NCBI RefSeq assembly: GCF_026212465.1 | Contig: NC_080051.1 | Coordinates: 23,911,727 to 23,975,726, forward strand | DNA from: Amaranthus tricolor | Lineage: Eukaryota; Streptophyta; Magnoliopsida; Caryophyllales; Amaranthaceae | Length of the DNA: 64,000 nt | Direction of reading: 5' to 3' | Part shown: positions 10,935 through 23,016 of the stretch, piece after piece | Layout of the letters: each line of letters opens with the position of its first letter | How positions within the stretch are numbered: the stretch's first letter is position 1 | The notes under the pieces: generated by a model | Seen by the model: only the letters and a program-made list of their open reading frames with translations | Databases searched by the model: none | Told to the model about the DNA's origin: nothing | Position numbers and translations under genes: made by a program

Positions 10935-13900
10935 CTACTTTTGGTTGCTCATACCCTTCTTGAGTAGATTTCCAAATTTTCGATATAACGGTTTTTTCTT
11001 CTTCTGCTTCAAGTCGGAGTTTGCACCGTTATCTGATGAAATCTCGTTCATTAGATCGACACTTTCACCACGTTCAGCCTTGTAATCAACTTCGTCATCC
11101 ACTGACACTTGTTCTGCTTCCATCTCGGTTGAAACATCTCGGCCCCACATCTTTATATCAGATTCCGGAGAATCATCATGCGCCTGCTCTTTATTCTCCG
11201 TTGATGTGGGTTTTGTGTTCTCAGCCTCGGCCTCGGCCAAAACAACGTTTTTATCACCCTCACTCACCCCATTAACTCCCTTGTTTTCATGAGATGGAAG
11301 CTCACTAGTGTGCCCATTTTCCTCTGAAAATTCAACGACTTTTGGAAGCATATCGTACTCTTTATCGCTATCTGAGAGTTCTCCGTTTTCTTTGGTTCGT
11401 TGGTAGGACTTAGCTTCTTCAAGTAACTTGGTTAGTTCGTCTATCTTCCAGGCATTCGCATCTTCTGCAGCCCAAAGCTGCTCGTTTTCTCGGATCATGA
11501 TCTGCAATTCATTCTCTTTACCACAAAGAGCGTCCTTTAACTTTAACGTCTCGCCCTCAGCTTCATCACGGGCTTCCTTTAAGGATACCGACTCTGACAT
11601 AGCCTCCCCGAGTGAATTCCTTAGCTGGGATCCTTCTTCCCGAGCTGCACAAGCCTTTTCCTCGGCTTCCCTAAGCAAATGAACCAACCTTATTATTTCC
11701 TTCTCCATAGACGACTTCTCTTCCTCCGATCGTTTTACACTATTCACCAGCTGCAGCTCTTTCTGTTCCCACTCTACCTTAGCGTCCTCATAACTCATCC
11801 CCGACTCTTTAATTGTTGATTTCTCATCTTCCAGAGTCTTAACACGGTTTTTCAACTCCATCTCTTTAACCTCCCACTTCGCCTTCTCGTTTTGATGCCC
11901 GAGCTTCGACTGTTCCATCTCTTTCGAAAGACGATCAATCTCCTGATTCGACTCATCAAGCATGTTCTCGTATTTCTCATTTGAAGCCTTCAAAACCACC
12001 TTCAAATCTTCCATTTGAGTATCAAAATCTACCTTCGATTGTTCTACGGTATTTTTAAGCTGATCGATCTCTCGTTTTGAATCTTCAAGCACGGCCTCAT
12101 AGTTCTCACTCGTTCCTTTCAAAACAAGCTGAAGATGCTCGATTTGCATTTCGAAGTTCTCATGCTCTGCTCGGCTTGATAGCAAGCTCTCTTTGGCCTC
12201 CCTCGCTTCGGCAGAAACTTCATGCAACGCCGAAGCCAAACTCTCCATTGCTTTCTTGCTCTTTTCTTCTTCTTCTTTCAACGTATCAAGCTCATTAATG
12301 AGCTTATTTTTCTCTTCTAACAGGTCCTGAACATTACAGGCTGCAAGTTTCTCATTCTCAAGAGCCTGAGCTTTCTCCTCGGACATAATTTCGAGCCCAG
12401 ACCTTAACGAGTCTAATTTCTCGGTTACTACTCTAACTTCTTCATTTGCTTTTTGAAGACGATTTTCTGATTCTTCCGAATCCGTTTTCTTTTTCTCGAG
12501 TGATATTTCCAACAAAGATACCTTCTCCTTAAGAGCCGAAATTTCACATTCTGCCTCATGAAGCATATCACTATTTCCCGCGAGCTGTTTCATAATCGAT
12601 TCCAATGATTCAGATGCTGATCTCTCCAGTCTATTTGATTCTGCCACCTTATTTTCAAGTTCCTCGGCTCTCTTCTTGCATTCATCTAGGAGATTCAAAG
12701 CATAAGATTCGGCCATCCTAGCGGCTTCCAACTCTACATTTAGCTGTTCATAAGCCTCTTCCTTCTCGACCAATGTCTCCTGAAAGCCCTTGGCCGATTC
12801 CAGCTTTTGCCGAAGAGAATGCATCTCCGTTTCACAGTTTCTTGTGATTACCTCGTTTAATTTCTCTCTCTCGAGTAGTTCTGCGTTGAGAATCTCGGCC
12901 TTTTCAAGCTCGTGATTTAGGAGATCTATCTCTGACTTAAGCTCCGTAACAGTCTGGTCATACAATGAAGTCTTCTCGGCCAGCTGCCCTTCAAAGCTCT
13001 TCGCATTCTCGAGCTCCTTTTTTAGAGAATCAATTTCAAAATCTCGCTCAGAAATAACCCTATCGCGAGATTCTTCTTTGTTAATCAGCTCTTCTTTGAA
13101 AGCCTCTTGCTTCTTCAACTCTTCTCGTAGAGAACCCAACTCAATTTTAAGTTCTTCAATCATCTTCTCGTAAGACTTTTCCTTATGAATCAAATCCTGC
13201 TCATGGGTCTTTATCTTCTCGATCTCATCTTCCCGAGAGACGATCTCCGATTTAAGTTCCGTCACAACCTTTTCATATGACTTCTCTTTTTCAACCATAC
13301 CCTCTTTACATGCCTTCACCGCGTCAAGCTCTTCCTTAAGGGTTTCTATCTCCGATCTTAATCCTCCCACAATCGTCTTAGACGAATTTTCTTTCTTGAC
13401 AAGTTCTTGCTCAAAGTTTTTCGCCTTTTCAAGTTCTTGCCTCAAACAACTCAATTCTGATCTCAATTCCACAACTATCCCATTCTCGGTATCACCATCG
13501 TTGGCATTCGACTCGAGCAAACCCTTCAACTTAGCAAGCTCTGCCGACAGGGTTTCAACCTTTTTGGCATGAAGCTCAGCAATCATGGTGGCATCATCGG
13601 CGTGGCTAAGAGCCAGGTTCTTGGCATCAGTAACCATGGCAAGCTCTTGCTTGGCCCTTTGGAGTTCTTCCGCAGCTGCGAGAAGCGCAGTCTTATCTGC
13701 AGCATTTTGACTCCTCAGCGCTTCTAACTCTTTCTTCCATTCCTCGTCTTTCTTCTGTGCAGCCTCAATTCCAGCTTGTTCCAGCTCGACAGCACGGAAT
13801 TTTTCGATCTCAGAAGTATCTTCGGCCCGTTTTTGAGCCACCAAAGCCTCCTGAAGCTTCTCATTAGCCTCATCAGCTTGTTTTTTTGCATCTTTCAACT

Positions 13901-15113
13901 CATTGAGTGCTTGATTCTTCTCTTTTTCATACAAAAGTAAGGTTTCTTTTGCTTTCTTAAGATCATCTTGTGCAGCTAATAATTGGGCCTGCAACTCGGA
14001 TGGCTTCAAAATACGCGACTGAGGCTTCTAAAAGAACAACAAATATTTGCTTTAGAATAGAAACTAGATGAACATTTTTGATGCACTAGATACAGAAAAC
14101 AAACAAAAACAAATATACAAATTCACAATTTCACATTCCTACCAACTATTCCAACAGTAATAGTAGATGGACATCAATCATCAAAACAGAAATTAAAAAC
14201 AAAACCATAACCACATCTAAAAATTAGACATTATATAGAAGCTAGAGATATAACTAACATATCCAGGGTCAGCCCTGAGATTTGTGAGGCACGGGGAAAC
14301 ATTAATCATAGGCCACTAAGTATTAAATATTAAAACTTCGTTTTTCTAATATTTTTGAATGGGTATAGGGCCGGCCCTGAATATATCAAGTCACATACAT
14401 CGCCAACAAACATATACTCTTTCTACCCCCATAAATTTGCTACAATTTCCTTTTTAGTTTATCCATAGAATTTGCTACACTTCTATTTTTAGCTATGACA
14501 CAGTCGTTCTTTAATTCTCATCCACACATCCAGCTTACCTTTTCATCCGATTCACGATCACTTCCCCAAAAAGTACTACATTTTTTCGCAAATCCTCAAA
14601 AAACACTCACTTAGTACTTTTAGCAATTCGTTTGGAACGGAGGGAGTAAAATTTTAGTCCTTACGAAAATTACACCAAATGTATACTACTTCCTCTGGTT
14701 TTATTAGTTGCTAGTTGCTACAGATAGTGACATTTTCATGTCATATCTGTAGCGACTAAAAAAATCAGAGGAAGTAGTAAATAGTACTAGATAGGTCTTA
14801 TAGTCATACCAGCAACTTCCAAAGTACATGATACACTGATAGAACAGCAGTAAAAACCAAACTGAAAGTGAGAGATCAGAGAATCAGCTGAACGTACTTC
14901 AGGCGTAGAGAGTCGAATGGGGGTTCGAGTAATGGTAGGCTTCGAGGTAACCGATCTTGGGGATGTTCGATCGATCGATAGTCGAGGATTAGGGATAAGA
15001 GAAGGTGAATCTGCATCTGACTTGAGTGATCCTGGCTTTCCTAATTTGGCAACTCTAGGTGTAGTTCTTCCAGTCTTGCTACTGGGAGTATCAGATAAAC
15101 CAGATCTGCCCAT
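10935..15113 (-). CDS. WEB-family coiled-coil protein, 1102 aa, 2 coding exons
   Basis: Exon 1 is 15113-14898 and exon 2 is 14027-10935. The join is in phase: ...STPE (GAA|GTACG) to KPQSRILKPSEL after a TTTTAG acceptor. The first 72 residues are Ser/Thr/Pro/Arg-rich. From about residue 80 to 990 the chain is almost unbroken heptad coiled coil. The acidic tail ends in a basic KKKKPLYRKFGNLLKKG segment. The phrases KPSELQAQL, EKFRAVELEQAGIEA and KQELAMV match what I know of the Arabidopsis WEB-family proteins At3g02930 and At5g16730. WEB1/PMI2 relatives act in chloroplast photorelocation and actin control; that role is inferred for this subgroup. The start is chosen because MGRSGLSDTPSSKTGR resembles the family N-terminus. 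A 5' UTR intron is likely: donor CAA|GTAAGT near 15608, acceptor ...AATTAG near 15140. Confidence 0.9.
14417..14646. mobile_element. Degenerate Stowaway-like MITE in the WEB intron
   Basis: The left end CTCTTTCTACCCCCATAAAT and the right end GGAACGGAGGGAG are imperfect inverted repeats, with TA on both sides (14415-14416 and 14647-14648). The internal sequence is non-coding. It lies wholly inside the intron 14028-14897. Confidence 0.65.
14686..14777. mobile_element. Very short (92 bp) Stowaway-like MITE in the WEB intron
   Basis: CTACTTCCTCTGGTTTTATT pairs with AAAAATCAGAGGAAGTAG, and internal CTACAGATA pairs with TATCTGTAG, so nearly the whole element folds as a hairpin. TA dinucleotides flank it at 14684-14685 and 14778-14779. 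Confidence 0.75.
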
Positions 15114-16700
15114 TGATCATAATGTGATCATTACACATTCTAATTGCAGATCAGCAACAAAAAAGTAAATAAACAAAATTTGCAGAATTTCTAGAAAAAA
15201 AACAATCAAAATGAAAATTGGGAAATATTTATATAGTGAAGCATAGTAGTACCCATGTTTATAATGGCAATCAAGGAATAGGTCAAGAATGGTAGATCCA
15301 AATTCCAGCACAAATTTGCATTTTTTACAAGAAATTTATCAAAAAATTTAATCTTTTATAGTAAAAGAAATTGCCCATCTTGAATTTTTTTTCTGGGTAT
15401 TTTCTTATCACTTGAATTATAAAGTAATTGTGTGATTTTTATGGGAAATTCAGATAATCAACTGAAATTAAAGTAACCCACTAAAACCCAGAAGCAAAAT
15501 CAACATTTAAGATGAAATAATTAATCTAAAACAACTGAAAATGACAGTAAGATCAGACAGACAAAAACAAAAGGAAAAATGAGAGAAAAAGAGATGGAGT
15601 TCACTTACTTGGACTTTGAAGACATGGGTTATGTGCAAGTCAATTAGAAGCAAGAAGTATAATAAAAATACAATCTTTATTTGTTGTTCTTGTTTAATGG
15701 TGCTTAATTAAATTTATGACATTGCATTGCAAGATGCAGAAAAAGGGTACAAGATTGAGATAGTTGGAGAAATTAGAATAAGCATGTAATAGATTAGTAG
15801 GTGCGGAAATGATAATATAATACTTCACCGCAACACAGAAAGTGACATATTTTTTGGTTTGATTTTTTTAAATATCGAATAGTCCGAGAGAAAAAAGACG
15901 GCTAATTGAAAATCGAACTTAAAATTTGTGTATGTTTTGAAGTTCACAAGAGGGAGTTCTTATTTCTCTTTCCTGCTTTCGGCTTTTTTTTTCTCATGTA
16001 TAATTGTCATTTGAGTAATTGAATTAGAGCAAAGAGAATTCGGTATTGTTTTAAGAGAGCAAGTAATTTGAGTTTTTTCTCTCCTTTCTTTTTGTTTATT
16101 TATTAATAAAAACAATAAGTCTTGAGATTATTTCATCATGAGAAGAGCTTATATGATTAGTTTATTTTTCTAATTAATCACTTTAAAATTATAATTAATT
16201 ATTTGAAAGTTATAAGTAATCAGTCACCCTAAAACTAAACTAATCACTTTAAAATTATAAGCATTTAATTTAAAATAGTAAATGTATCTAATAGGAAATG
16301 GTCTAATCGAAAGACTGTTTCATTTAAAACTTTGTATAACAAATAGTATTGTAAATCTCAGATAATATCATAAGTTTAGTTCTCACAAAAATCTCTTCTT
16401 CCCCAACCTATTCTTTAATCCAATAAATAAATAAAATATACTCTTAATTACAACAATAACAATTTTTTATACCTAATTTAAAGGAAAAAAAATATCAGAA
16501 TTCAGGACACATATTTTTGCAAGCGGGAACATGTATAATATCAAATGTGGGCCTAGAGAAATGGACTTGAATAGCCCAGCTTTTTGATAATAGATACAGA
16601 GGTATGGCCCAGATGATAAGGAACCCAATCGAATTAATTAGTTATCACAAAATCTTCAAAAATAAAATATTAAAGAAGTAGTAATTTGCATTAGAGTTAC

Positions 16701-16840
16701 TTTTGTGAAATACCGTCTTTCAAAGAGACGACCTCAAAATAAGAAGCCTACATTCTTATTTTCTCTTTTGTTTGTATTAATTGAGTTATTTAAGCCATAT
16801 ATCTAATGTGTCTCTCGGAGAGACCGTTTCTCACAACAAT
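16701..16840. mobile_element. MITE, about 140 bp, family A (GAGACGGTCT-type ends)
   Basis: The left end TTTTGTGAAATACCGTCTTT is roughly inverted at the right end (GAGACCGTTTCTCACAACAA). The interior reads AATAAGAAGCCTACATTCTT then TTGTATTAATTGAGTTATTT. The same interior, inverted, appears at 18224-18366, and a decayed copy at 29697-29801. It is non-coding. Confidence 0.7.
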
Positions 16841-18223
16841 TTGTATTCGCACTAATAAGTACCGAATAAATGAATGACTTCAACTTTCTCATTCTTCGTA
16901 ACCATTAATTAACTTTTTACTTGGAAAAAAAAAACTTTCTTGATACTACATAATAGATTTAATTTGTCCTATATTATTTTCATAAATTGTTAGGATCGAC
17001 ACTACTTTGAAGTTACAATTAATTATTATAAAAGCATATGAAGTGTAAATGATAATTTTAAAGTTATAAGCGATAACTTTAAAATTATAAATATACATTA
17101 AATCCACCAAATAAAAACAGTCCATCAAAATAGACTTATTTGAAAATTTGTGATTACTTATTTTTATAAAAATGAATATAAAGGGGAGACATGTCTACGT
17201 GTTTTTCATGCCCAATTCGATTTTTTAGCTGTTACATACAAGTCTGCAGTTATGGTGATGTGGTGGCTGCTACACCTTTTTTTGAGGTTTAAGAGAAAAA
17301 GTTACAGTAACGTTAAATATTATAAATTTTGGTTCATCAGTTAGTTAAAAAAAATTTTGAATTTAGCACTGGTTCTTCTATTTTATTGAATTTATATCAT
17401 TTTTTTATTTTGATTCGTCTTATTTAATTTATATTATTTGTATTTTTGGATAATAGTCTAGTATTTTCTTCTAATTTCATTCATATATTTTAACTTTTTT
17501 TAATTTCATCTACATAATTTATTCTCTAACGCCTTTTTATTTGGTCTTATTAATAATCTATTAACACAACTATACATATTTTCTCCCTTTATAAATCTAT
17601 TAACACATATTTTCTCTTATTTTCTCTCTGTGCTCTATTAATATATTTTGTATTAACTAATTATCTCACATCGATAATTTAAAGATGGTATGTGTACTCT
17701 TTATAAGTCATTGTAATCTTTCCTCCCATTGTCATATTATTTTGGGATGATTTTTTTTTTTAGTTTATAGAGTTTATACACCTTATACTTCTTTAATTAT
17801 TTACTTAAATTCACAATAAATTCAGCTTAATTTAACTATCTAATTTTAATGTCCTTACAATTTTCTCGTAAATATGTGTCATCCCATTGGCACATAGAAA
17901 ATGTGACTTTATGAGTTTTTCAATAAAGGCATGCATTTCTTCGGTTCTAAATTACTGGTAATATTGTAATTTTTATGTTATTCCTTTATTACTCTTAATT
18001 TTTATAAATTATTAATATCAAAATTATAATCAAGTAAATTAAAATATAATCAAGTAAAATCTTGTATGATTTCGTCTCAATAGGCAAACATTATTAATAT
18101 CAAAATTTTTATAATTTTAGTATACATAATTAGATATTTAGTATATATGTGTAAAGTCAAATGTTACAAGTAGTTTAGAAAGAATGAGACATATTTTTTT
18201 CAAATTGTTAAATTTAATATAAA

Positions 18224-18366
18224 TTGTTGTGAGAGGCGATCTCTCCAAAAAACGCATTACACATATTGGTTAAATAACCCAATTAATACAAATTGAACAA
18301 AAAATAAGAATGTGGACTTCTTATTTTGAAATCGTATCTTTATAAAATGGTTTCTCACAAAAATTG
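18224..18366. mobile_element. MITE, about 143 bp, family A, opposite orientation
   Basis: Ends are TTGTTGTGAGAGGCGATCTC and ATGGTTTCTCACAAAAATTG. The interior AATAACCCAATTAATACAAA and AATAAGAATGTGGACTTCTT is the reverse complement of the interior of the 16701-16840 copy. It ends about 55 bp upstream of the PMEI start codon, so it may overlap that gene's promoter or 5' UTR. Confidence 0.7.
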
Positions 18367-18421
18367 TTACTTTAAATAACCCACAAAATCAACATATTCG
18401 TAACCCCATTGTCACTACAAA

Positions 18422-18973
18422 ATGCATCCCTTCACATTAAACATATCTCTTTTTTTAGCTTTGATCATATTCTCACCATTTATTCCATGCAATGGTTTGA
18501 TGACCAAGCTAAAGGGTGAAACCGACCCAATAGTACTAACTTGTAGAAAGGTGACCGATTTCGGTTTTTGTGTCTATACTCTCCGATCAGACCCACGAAG
18601 TGCCGGAGCAAGTGTATATGGGTTTGCTCAAATAGCCCTTGGCATACTTGTCCCTCATGCTAAGGGCACTTCAAACTATGTTCAAACACTACAAAACATA
18701 ACTCCTACAAAAATGAAAATTGTGGTTAGTACTTGTATTCATTTCTATGGTCTTGCTACTAACAATGATATTCCAATGGTTGTAAAGTCTTTAAATGTTA
18801 AGGCTTATGGGAATGCCAAAAAGGGTGCTTTAGCAGCATTGAATGATGGGCAACAATGCCAAGATGTGATTGATAAGTACCCTTCATCATTTTGGGTTAG
18901 GCTTATTGGGATGAATGATTATATGCATGATTTGTCTCAATTGAGTAGGGATCTTATTGGCTTGTTAAGTTAG
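18422..18973 (+). CDS. Secreted invertase/pectin methylesterase inhibitor (PMEI domain), 183 aa
   Basis: A single-exon gene. Residues 1 to about 25 form a signal peptide (hydrophobic SLFLALIIF core), so the protein enters the secretory path to the cell wall or vacuole. The mature part shows the four cysteines of the PMEI fold, C41, C50, C105 and C146, with the first pair in TCRKVTDFGFCVYTLRSDPR, the family hallmark. PMEI proteins are four-helix bundles that block either pectin methylesterase or acid invertase; the sequence alone does not tell which. Length is normal for the family. AATAAAA at about 19024 is a likely polyadenylation signal. A MITE lies just upstream. Confidence 0.9.
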   Translation: MHPFTLNISLFLALIIFSPFIPCNGLMTKLKGETDPIVLTCRKVTDFGFCVYTLRSDPRSAGASVYGFAQIALGILVPHAKGTSNYVQTLQNITPTKMKIVVSTCIHFYGLATNNDIPMVVKSLNVKAYGNAKKGALAALNDGQQCQDVIDKYPSSFWVRLIGMNDYMHDLSQLSRDLIGLLS

Positions 18974-19900
18974 TATAAAATAATTGTTTTGGTCCTTAAT
19001 TAGATGTTTACTTTTAGTTTTATCAATAAAACATAATTTCTATAATCATCATCTAAAGTAATATGTATTATTTTTGTCCTTGAGATATACTTTTAAATGG
19101 AAGTGATTTGATTATACAATCAACATCATTTCGTTCATTGTTGAATTGTTGAGCTCGGAGTAAAAGTTAAAAAAAAAAATCTTTAAAAATTTAAGGTTTA
19201 ATACACCTTTTGTTTTTTATTGTTAATATTTAAACTAATTTATTAAAAAAGCACTAATAACTCATATTACTTAGCAAAAAATGTAAATTATATCTAAATT
19301 TATTTCAAATTAATATCAACCATATAAAATTTTTAGGCCTTAAAAAATTTTCAGACTTGGATGATATCCCAATTTGCCTTTGCTAATCGACGACCATGCT
19401 AATAATGTAGCAGCTCGTAAATTGTAAGTTTCTATGTTATTTTATATCGACCTTGTCTAGCTTTAATTAAGTGAGCAACTTCAATTTACGGGCTGTTACA
19501 CATATTTGGAAGCAAGAGTTGCAGATTTTCCTTCTTTATCAATGACACACTAGTTGTAAGTGAGACTTGATATGTAATAGAATTAAAATATTATGTGGTA
19601 ATTTGATATGTAAATGCTAATATTTAATTTACGCCAAGAAAATATTGAGATTTTAGGCATCAATTTTGTTTTTACAATTAATAAATGTTTTTTTAAAGAT
19701 TATATTAATTAATGTTATTACATGTAAAAGCTCATAAAAGTCATCGACATCAAATGACTTCAAATATAAGTTCGAAGACTATATGTTGTAAGAGCAGAAG
19801 TGCACAATTTTGAAAAATGGATCAACAAAACTAAGAAATTCATGCCTTCTTCTAATACTTTAAGTTGACCAACTAAATAAACTAAAGACCTTGTTTCTTA
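18974..19900. other. Intergenic, nothing recognised
   Basis: The 3' UTR of the PMEI gene, then AT-rich DNA without a coding frame of any size. I see no repeat ends here. Confidence 0.55.
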
Positions 19901-20268
19901 CTCCCTCCGTTTTTTTTTTATCTTCCATATTACTATAACAGGTAGTTTTAAAAGTTCTTTCATTTTAGAATACTTTCAATTTTTAGAAAGTTTTTATCCC
20001 ACTTTTACCCCTTAAAACCCCCCATTTTCTTTTAATGTACCCCTTTTCTTTTATTTATAATTATTTTCTCTCTCGTACTTTCAATACAATCATTACTTCA
20101 CACTACTATTTAATTAAAATAATACCCACTACAATCTCATACTTCCAATATAATCATTACTTCACACTACTATTTAATTAAAATAATATCCACTATAATC
20201 CAAAGATTCTATCTTCCTTAATATGTATAAAAAATCCAAAGTGAAAGATCAAAAAAGAACGGAGCGAT
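19901..20268. mobile_element. Stowaway-type MITE, about 368 bp
   Basis: Starts CTCCCTCCGTTTTTTTTTTA and ends AAAAAAGAACGGAGCGAT, with TA on both sides (19899-19900 and 20269-20270). It carries an internal tandem duplication of a 64-bp unit (CAATACAATCATTACTTCAC at 20082, its near copy at 20146). It lies 16 bp past the 3' end of the LRR pseudogene. Confidence 0.75.
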
Positions 20269-20283
20269 TATGTTTTAAAGGAA

Positions 20284-21722
20284 CTAAAGAATGGCATTTG
20301 TCCAAGACATTTTTATAATTAATGTTCCAAAAACGACCCAAAATCCAAGAACCACAGATATCAACAGTCCCAGAAATGTCATATTATCTCCAGTATCTCC
20401 ATCTTTTTCTCGATTTTGAGCACCTTGTCCTTTTAGTTTGCTACCCGATGGTTCATCTCCCGGACATTTTGGGAGAAGTGCACCACAAAGTCCGCATTTG
20501 CCGCTGTACGATGAAGGATCAAAGCCTTGTAACTGAGTACCAATTGGTATCTTCCCGGACAAATTGTTCTTAGACAAATCCAAAATCTCCAAGCAAGTAA
20601 CTTGAGCAAGACTTATGGGAATGACTCCTGAAGATAATTGTTGGAAAGATCAAGAAACTTTAAAGATTTAAGCTGCCCAATTTGCTTTGTTATACTTCCA
20701 ACCAAATGGTTTCTTGATAAGTTCAAGAACACAAGACCTGTTAGACTTGCAACTTCTTGTGGAATTTGTCCTTCCAATTCATTATCTGAAATCTCAATGC
20801 CTTTCACTTGGTCTACAAATCTTTGAAAGTTGTGTTCTTTCCATTTCCACATCAGTTTCGCGTCTACAATGTATACATAATTCGACAAAGTAATATCATC
20901 GAAATCATGTGTGCTAGTCATTGCTGTTAAGTTGTATATGCATTTTGGGATTGTTCCAGAGATGTGGTTGAGAGAAAGATCTAAGATATGGAGATGAGAC
21001 AAAAAACAAAGACTTTCTTAGAAATAATGGTAACGAACCCCTCAAATTATTTGAACTGAAGTCGATGATAGGGAGTTTTTGAAGTGTGATCGATAAATCT
21101 GGAAATGGTCCATAAATCATGTTATTAGAAACATTTAAATAATCCAGATTTAAAGGTGACAATGAGTTCCAAAAAGAAGTTGGAACGCTATCATGAATCC
21201 CAGCATCTGATATGCCCAGATAGGAAAGATTGGTTTGGGTTACAATCCATTTTGGGAAATATGGCCCTAACTTGCATGATTCCAAATTCAAATGCATAAG
21301 TTGAAATGGAGGAATCCAATTATCCCTGATATGGAGCACTATATTTGGATTTCCAGACATGTCTAGAGTGCTTAACCTTGAAAGATTTGAGAAATGGGCA
21401 TCAGAGAGTGTTTCTTGCAGAGAATTGGAAGAAATATCCAAATTCTCGAGCATAGAAAGTGTTCCAATTCCTTGAGATATCGTACCATTCAACTGGTTAT
21501 TACCAATAAGCAAATTTCTCAATGAAGAAAATTTGTTGATTGCCTTCGGGATGGATCCCCAAATACGATTATAGCTTAAATCCAAAGACAACAATGCGTT
21601 TTGAAGACATCCTGATAAGGAATGGATAATAGTAGCAAACTCATATTCAAGATTATTGTGATTTAGGCTTATAATTTGTAAGTTACATAATCTACCTATG
21701 GAAATTGGAAAATTTGCACTCC
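20284..21722 (-). pseudogene. Broken LRR receptor-like protein (EIX/RLP type), 3' half only
   Basis: Reading the minus strand, 21722 to about 21010 encodes typical extracellular LRRs (LSLDLSYNRIWGSIPKAIN, LNLESCKLGPYFPKWI). The frame then breaks at about 21010. LRRs resume at 21002-20613 (LHILDLSLNHISGTIPKCI), a one-base frameshift follows near 20610, and the last frame (20592-20284) holds LDLSKNNLSGKIPIGTQLQG, an acidic juxtamembrane stretch, one transmembrane helix (FLGLLISVVLGFWVVFGTL) and a very short cytoplasmic tail without kinase. That layout is the RLP family of cell-surface immune receptors. The signal peptide and the first LRRs are missing, and LRRs also seem deleted at the 21010 break. 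Two frame lesions plus 5' truncation make it a pseudogene. Confidence 0.9.
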
Positions 21723-22018
21723 TTTGAAATTGTGTTTGTGTTTATAGGGTAAAAAATCATGCATACATAGGCTTATAATGGTTTTCAATGCCTTCTAAAA
21801 ATAGTAGGGTAGACGACCAAGACTTAAGCTAATTATATGAAAATATAAGCTCTTTATTTTAAGGCCGTCTCACTAACAAATGTAGATCGGTCAAAACAAT
21901 CAGTCGGGTGAATTGCGGGTCAAGCCAATATTACATCGGGTCGAATCAGTTTTGGACTTTCGATTCTGGTCTTTTTAGATTTGAGTGGGGTTTGGGTCCA
22001 CCCAAGTGGTCAAGAATT

Positions 22019-22100
<82 letters not shown>

Positions 22101-23016
22101 CATCAATTAACTTTTCAAAAAATTATAGTATCTATATAATAATTTTTTTATAATTTTTTATTTATAAAGAAATTATTTTCTTATAAAAGGACCAATTAAT
22201 TTACTTATTAGCTACACTAAAGAAATATTGACTTAAAATGTCAATATTGACCAGAAATATAGTGGATTTCAACTAAAATGCATGAAACTAAAAATTATGA
22301 TTTGGAACTGAAAACGAGTTAAAACGGTCGGATTTGAGTCAGTTTTTTTGGTATTTTGAGTCAGATCATTTAGAATTATGGGTCAAATTTTCGAATAATC
22401 TGATCAAATTTCAAAACAATGTCAAATTTAATTAAGGTTTAACATGTCTACTTAGAGGAGTAGCTCTCTAAAGAAATGTATAATAATTTTCCTTTTTTCT
22501 TACTTGAATCAATTCACTAACCTGCCCCAAACCTTTAAACAAAAAGACTTTAAGTACATTACTCATAAGTCACAACTGTCTAAGACGTTGTGATAAGTAC
22601 ATCACTATTTTAGAATTGATCTTTCTGTAAAAAGAAAGACTCAAGTTCATTACTCATGACTATCGAAGCTAGACATTATGATAAGTATATCACTATTTAA
22701 AAATTAATCTTTCTAGAAGTTATTTTGACAAATGCTCCTTCGAGTCGTGTATTTTTGTGAAATTTGATGGTTATATGACTTATATCAGTTATGTTGATTA
22801 CGAAGCTTTACATATATTCATGATTTATGTAATATTGATAGTTATATAACTTATAATAATAAATTAATGGGATGAAATCATGCAAACTATTATATAAATA
22901 AGGTAAAATGATTGCAAATGATTACCTGTTAACGATTATCGTTTGTTGACTGTTACTTTTACCCTTTGACCAGCATGTAAGTGTCACTGACTAATTAAAT
23001 CTCTCCTTTTTCTTCA
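21723..23016. other. Intergenic between LRR pseudogene and gene fragment
   Basis: AT-rich with a (TA)n run and no supported gene. A phrase like AAGGCCGTCTCACTAACA near 21860 recalls the end motif of MITE family A but has no partner. Confidence 0.5.
22022..22098. repeat. (TA)n microsatellite, about 77 bp
   Basis: Uninterrupted alternation of T and A, roughly 38 units, in AT-rich intergenic DNA. Confidence 0.95.

Larger units (their letters stand above)
15114..18421. other. WEB-gene 5' region and intergenic DNA
   Basis: 15114-15650 holds the probable 5' UTR, 5' UTR intron and promoter of the minus-strand WEB gene. From 15650 to 18421 the DNA is very AT-rich with no supported gene. Short frames at 16946-17128 and 17150-17344 are chance frames. 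Two MITEs of one family are listed separately. Confidence 0.55.

Noticed and set aside
12077..12298. Plus-strand ORFs inside the WEB exon (also 11021-11275 and 11428-11682)
   Set aside because: They are antisense shadows of the long coiled-coil exon, which has clear family motifs.
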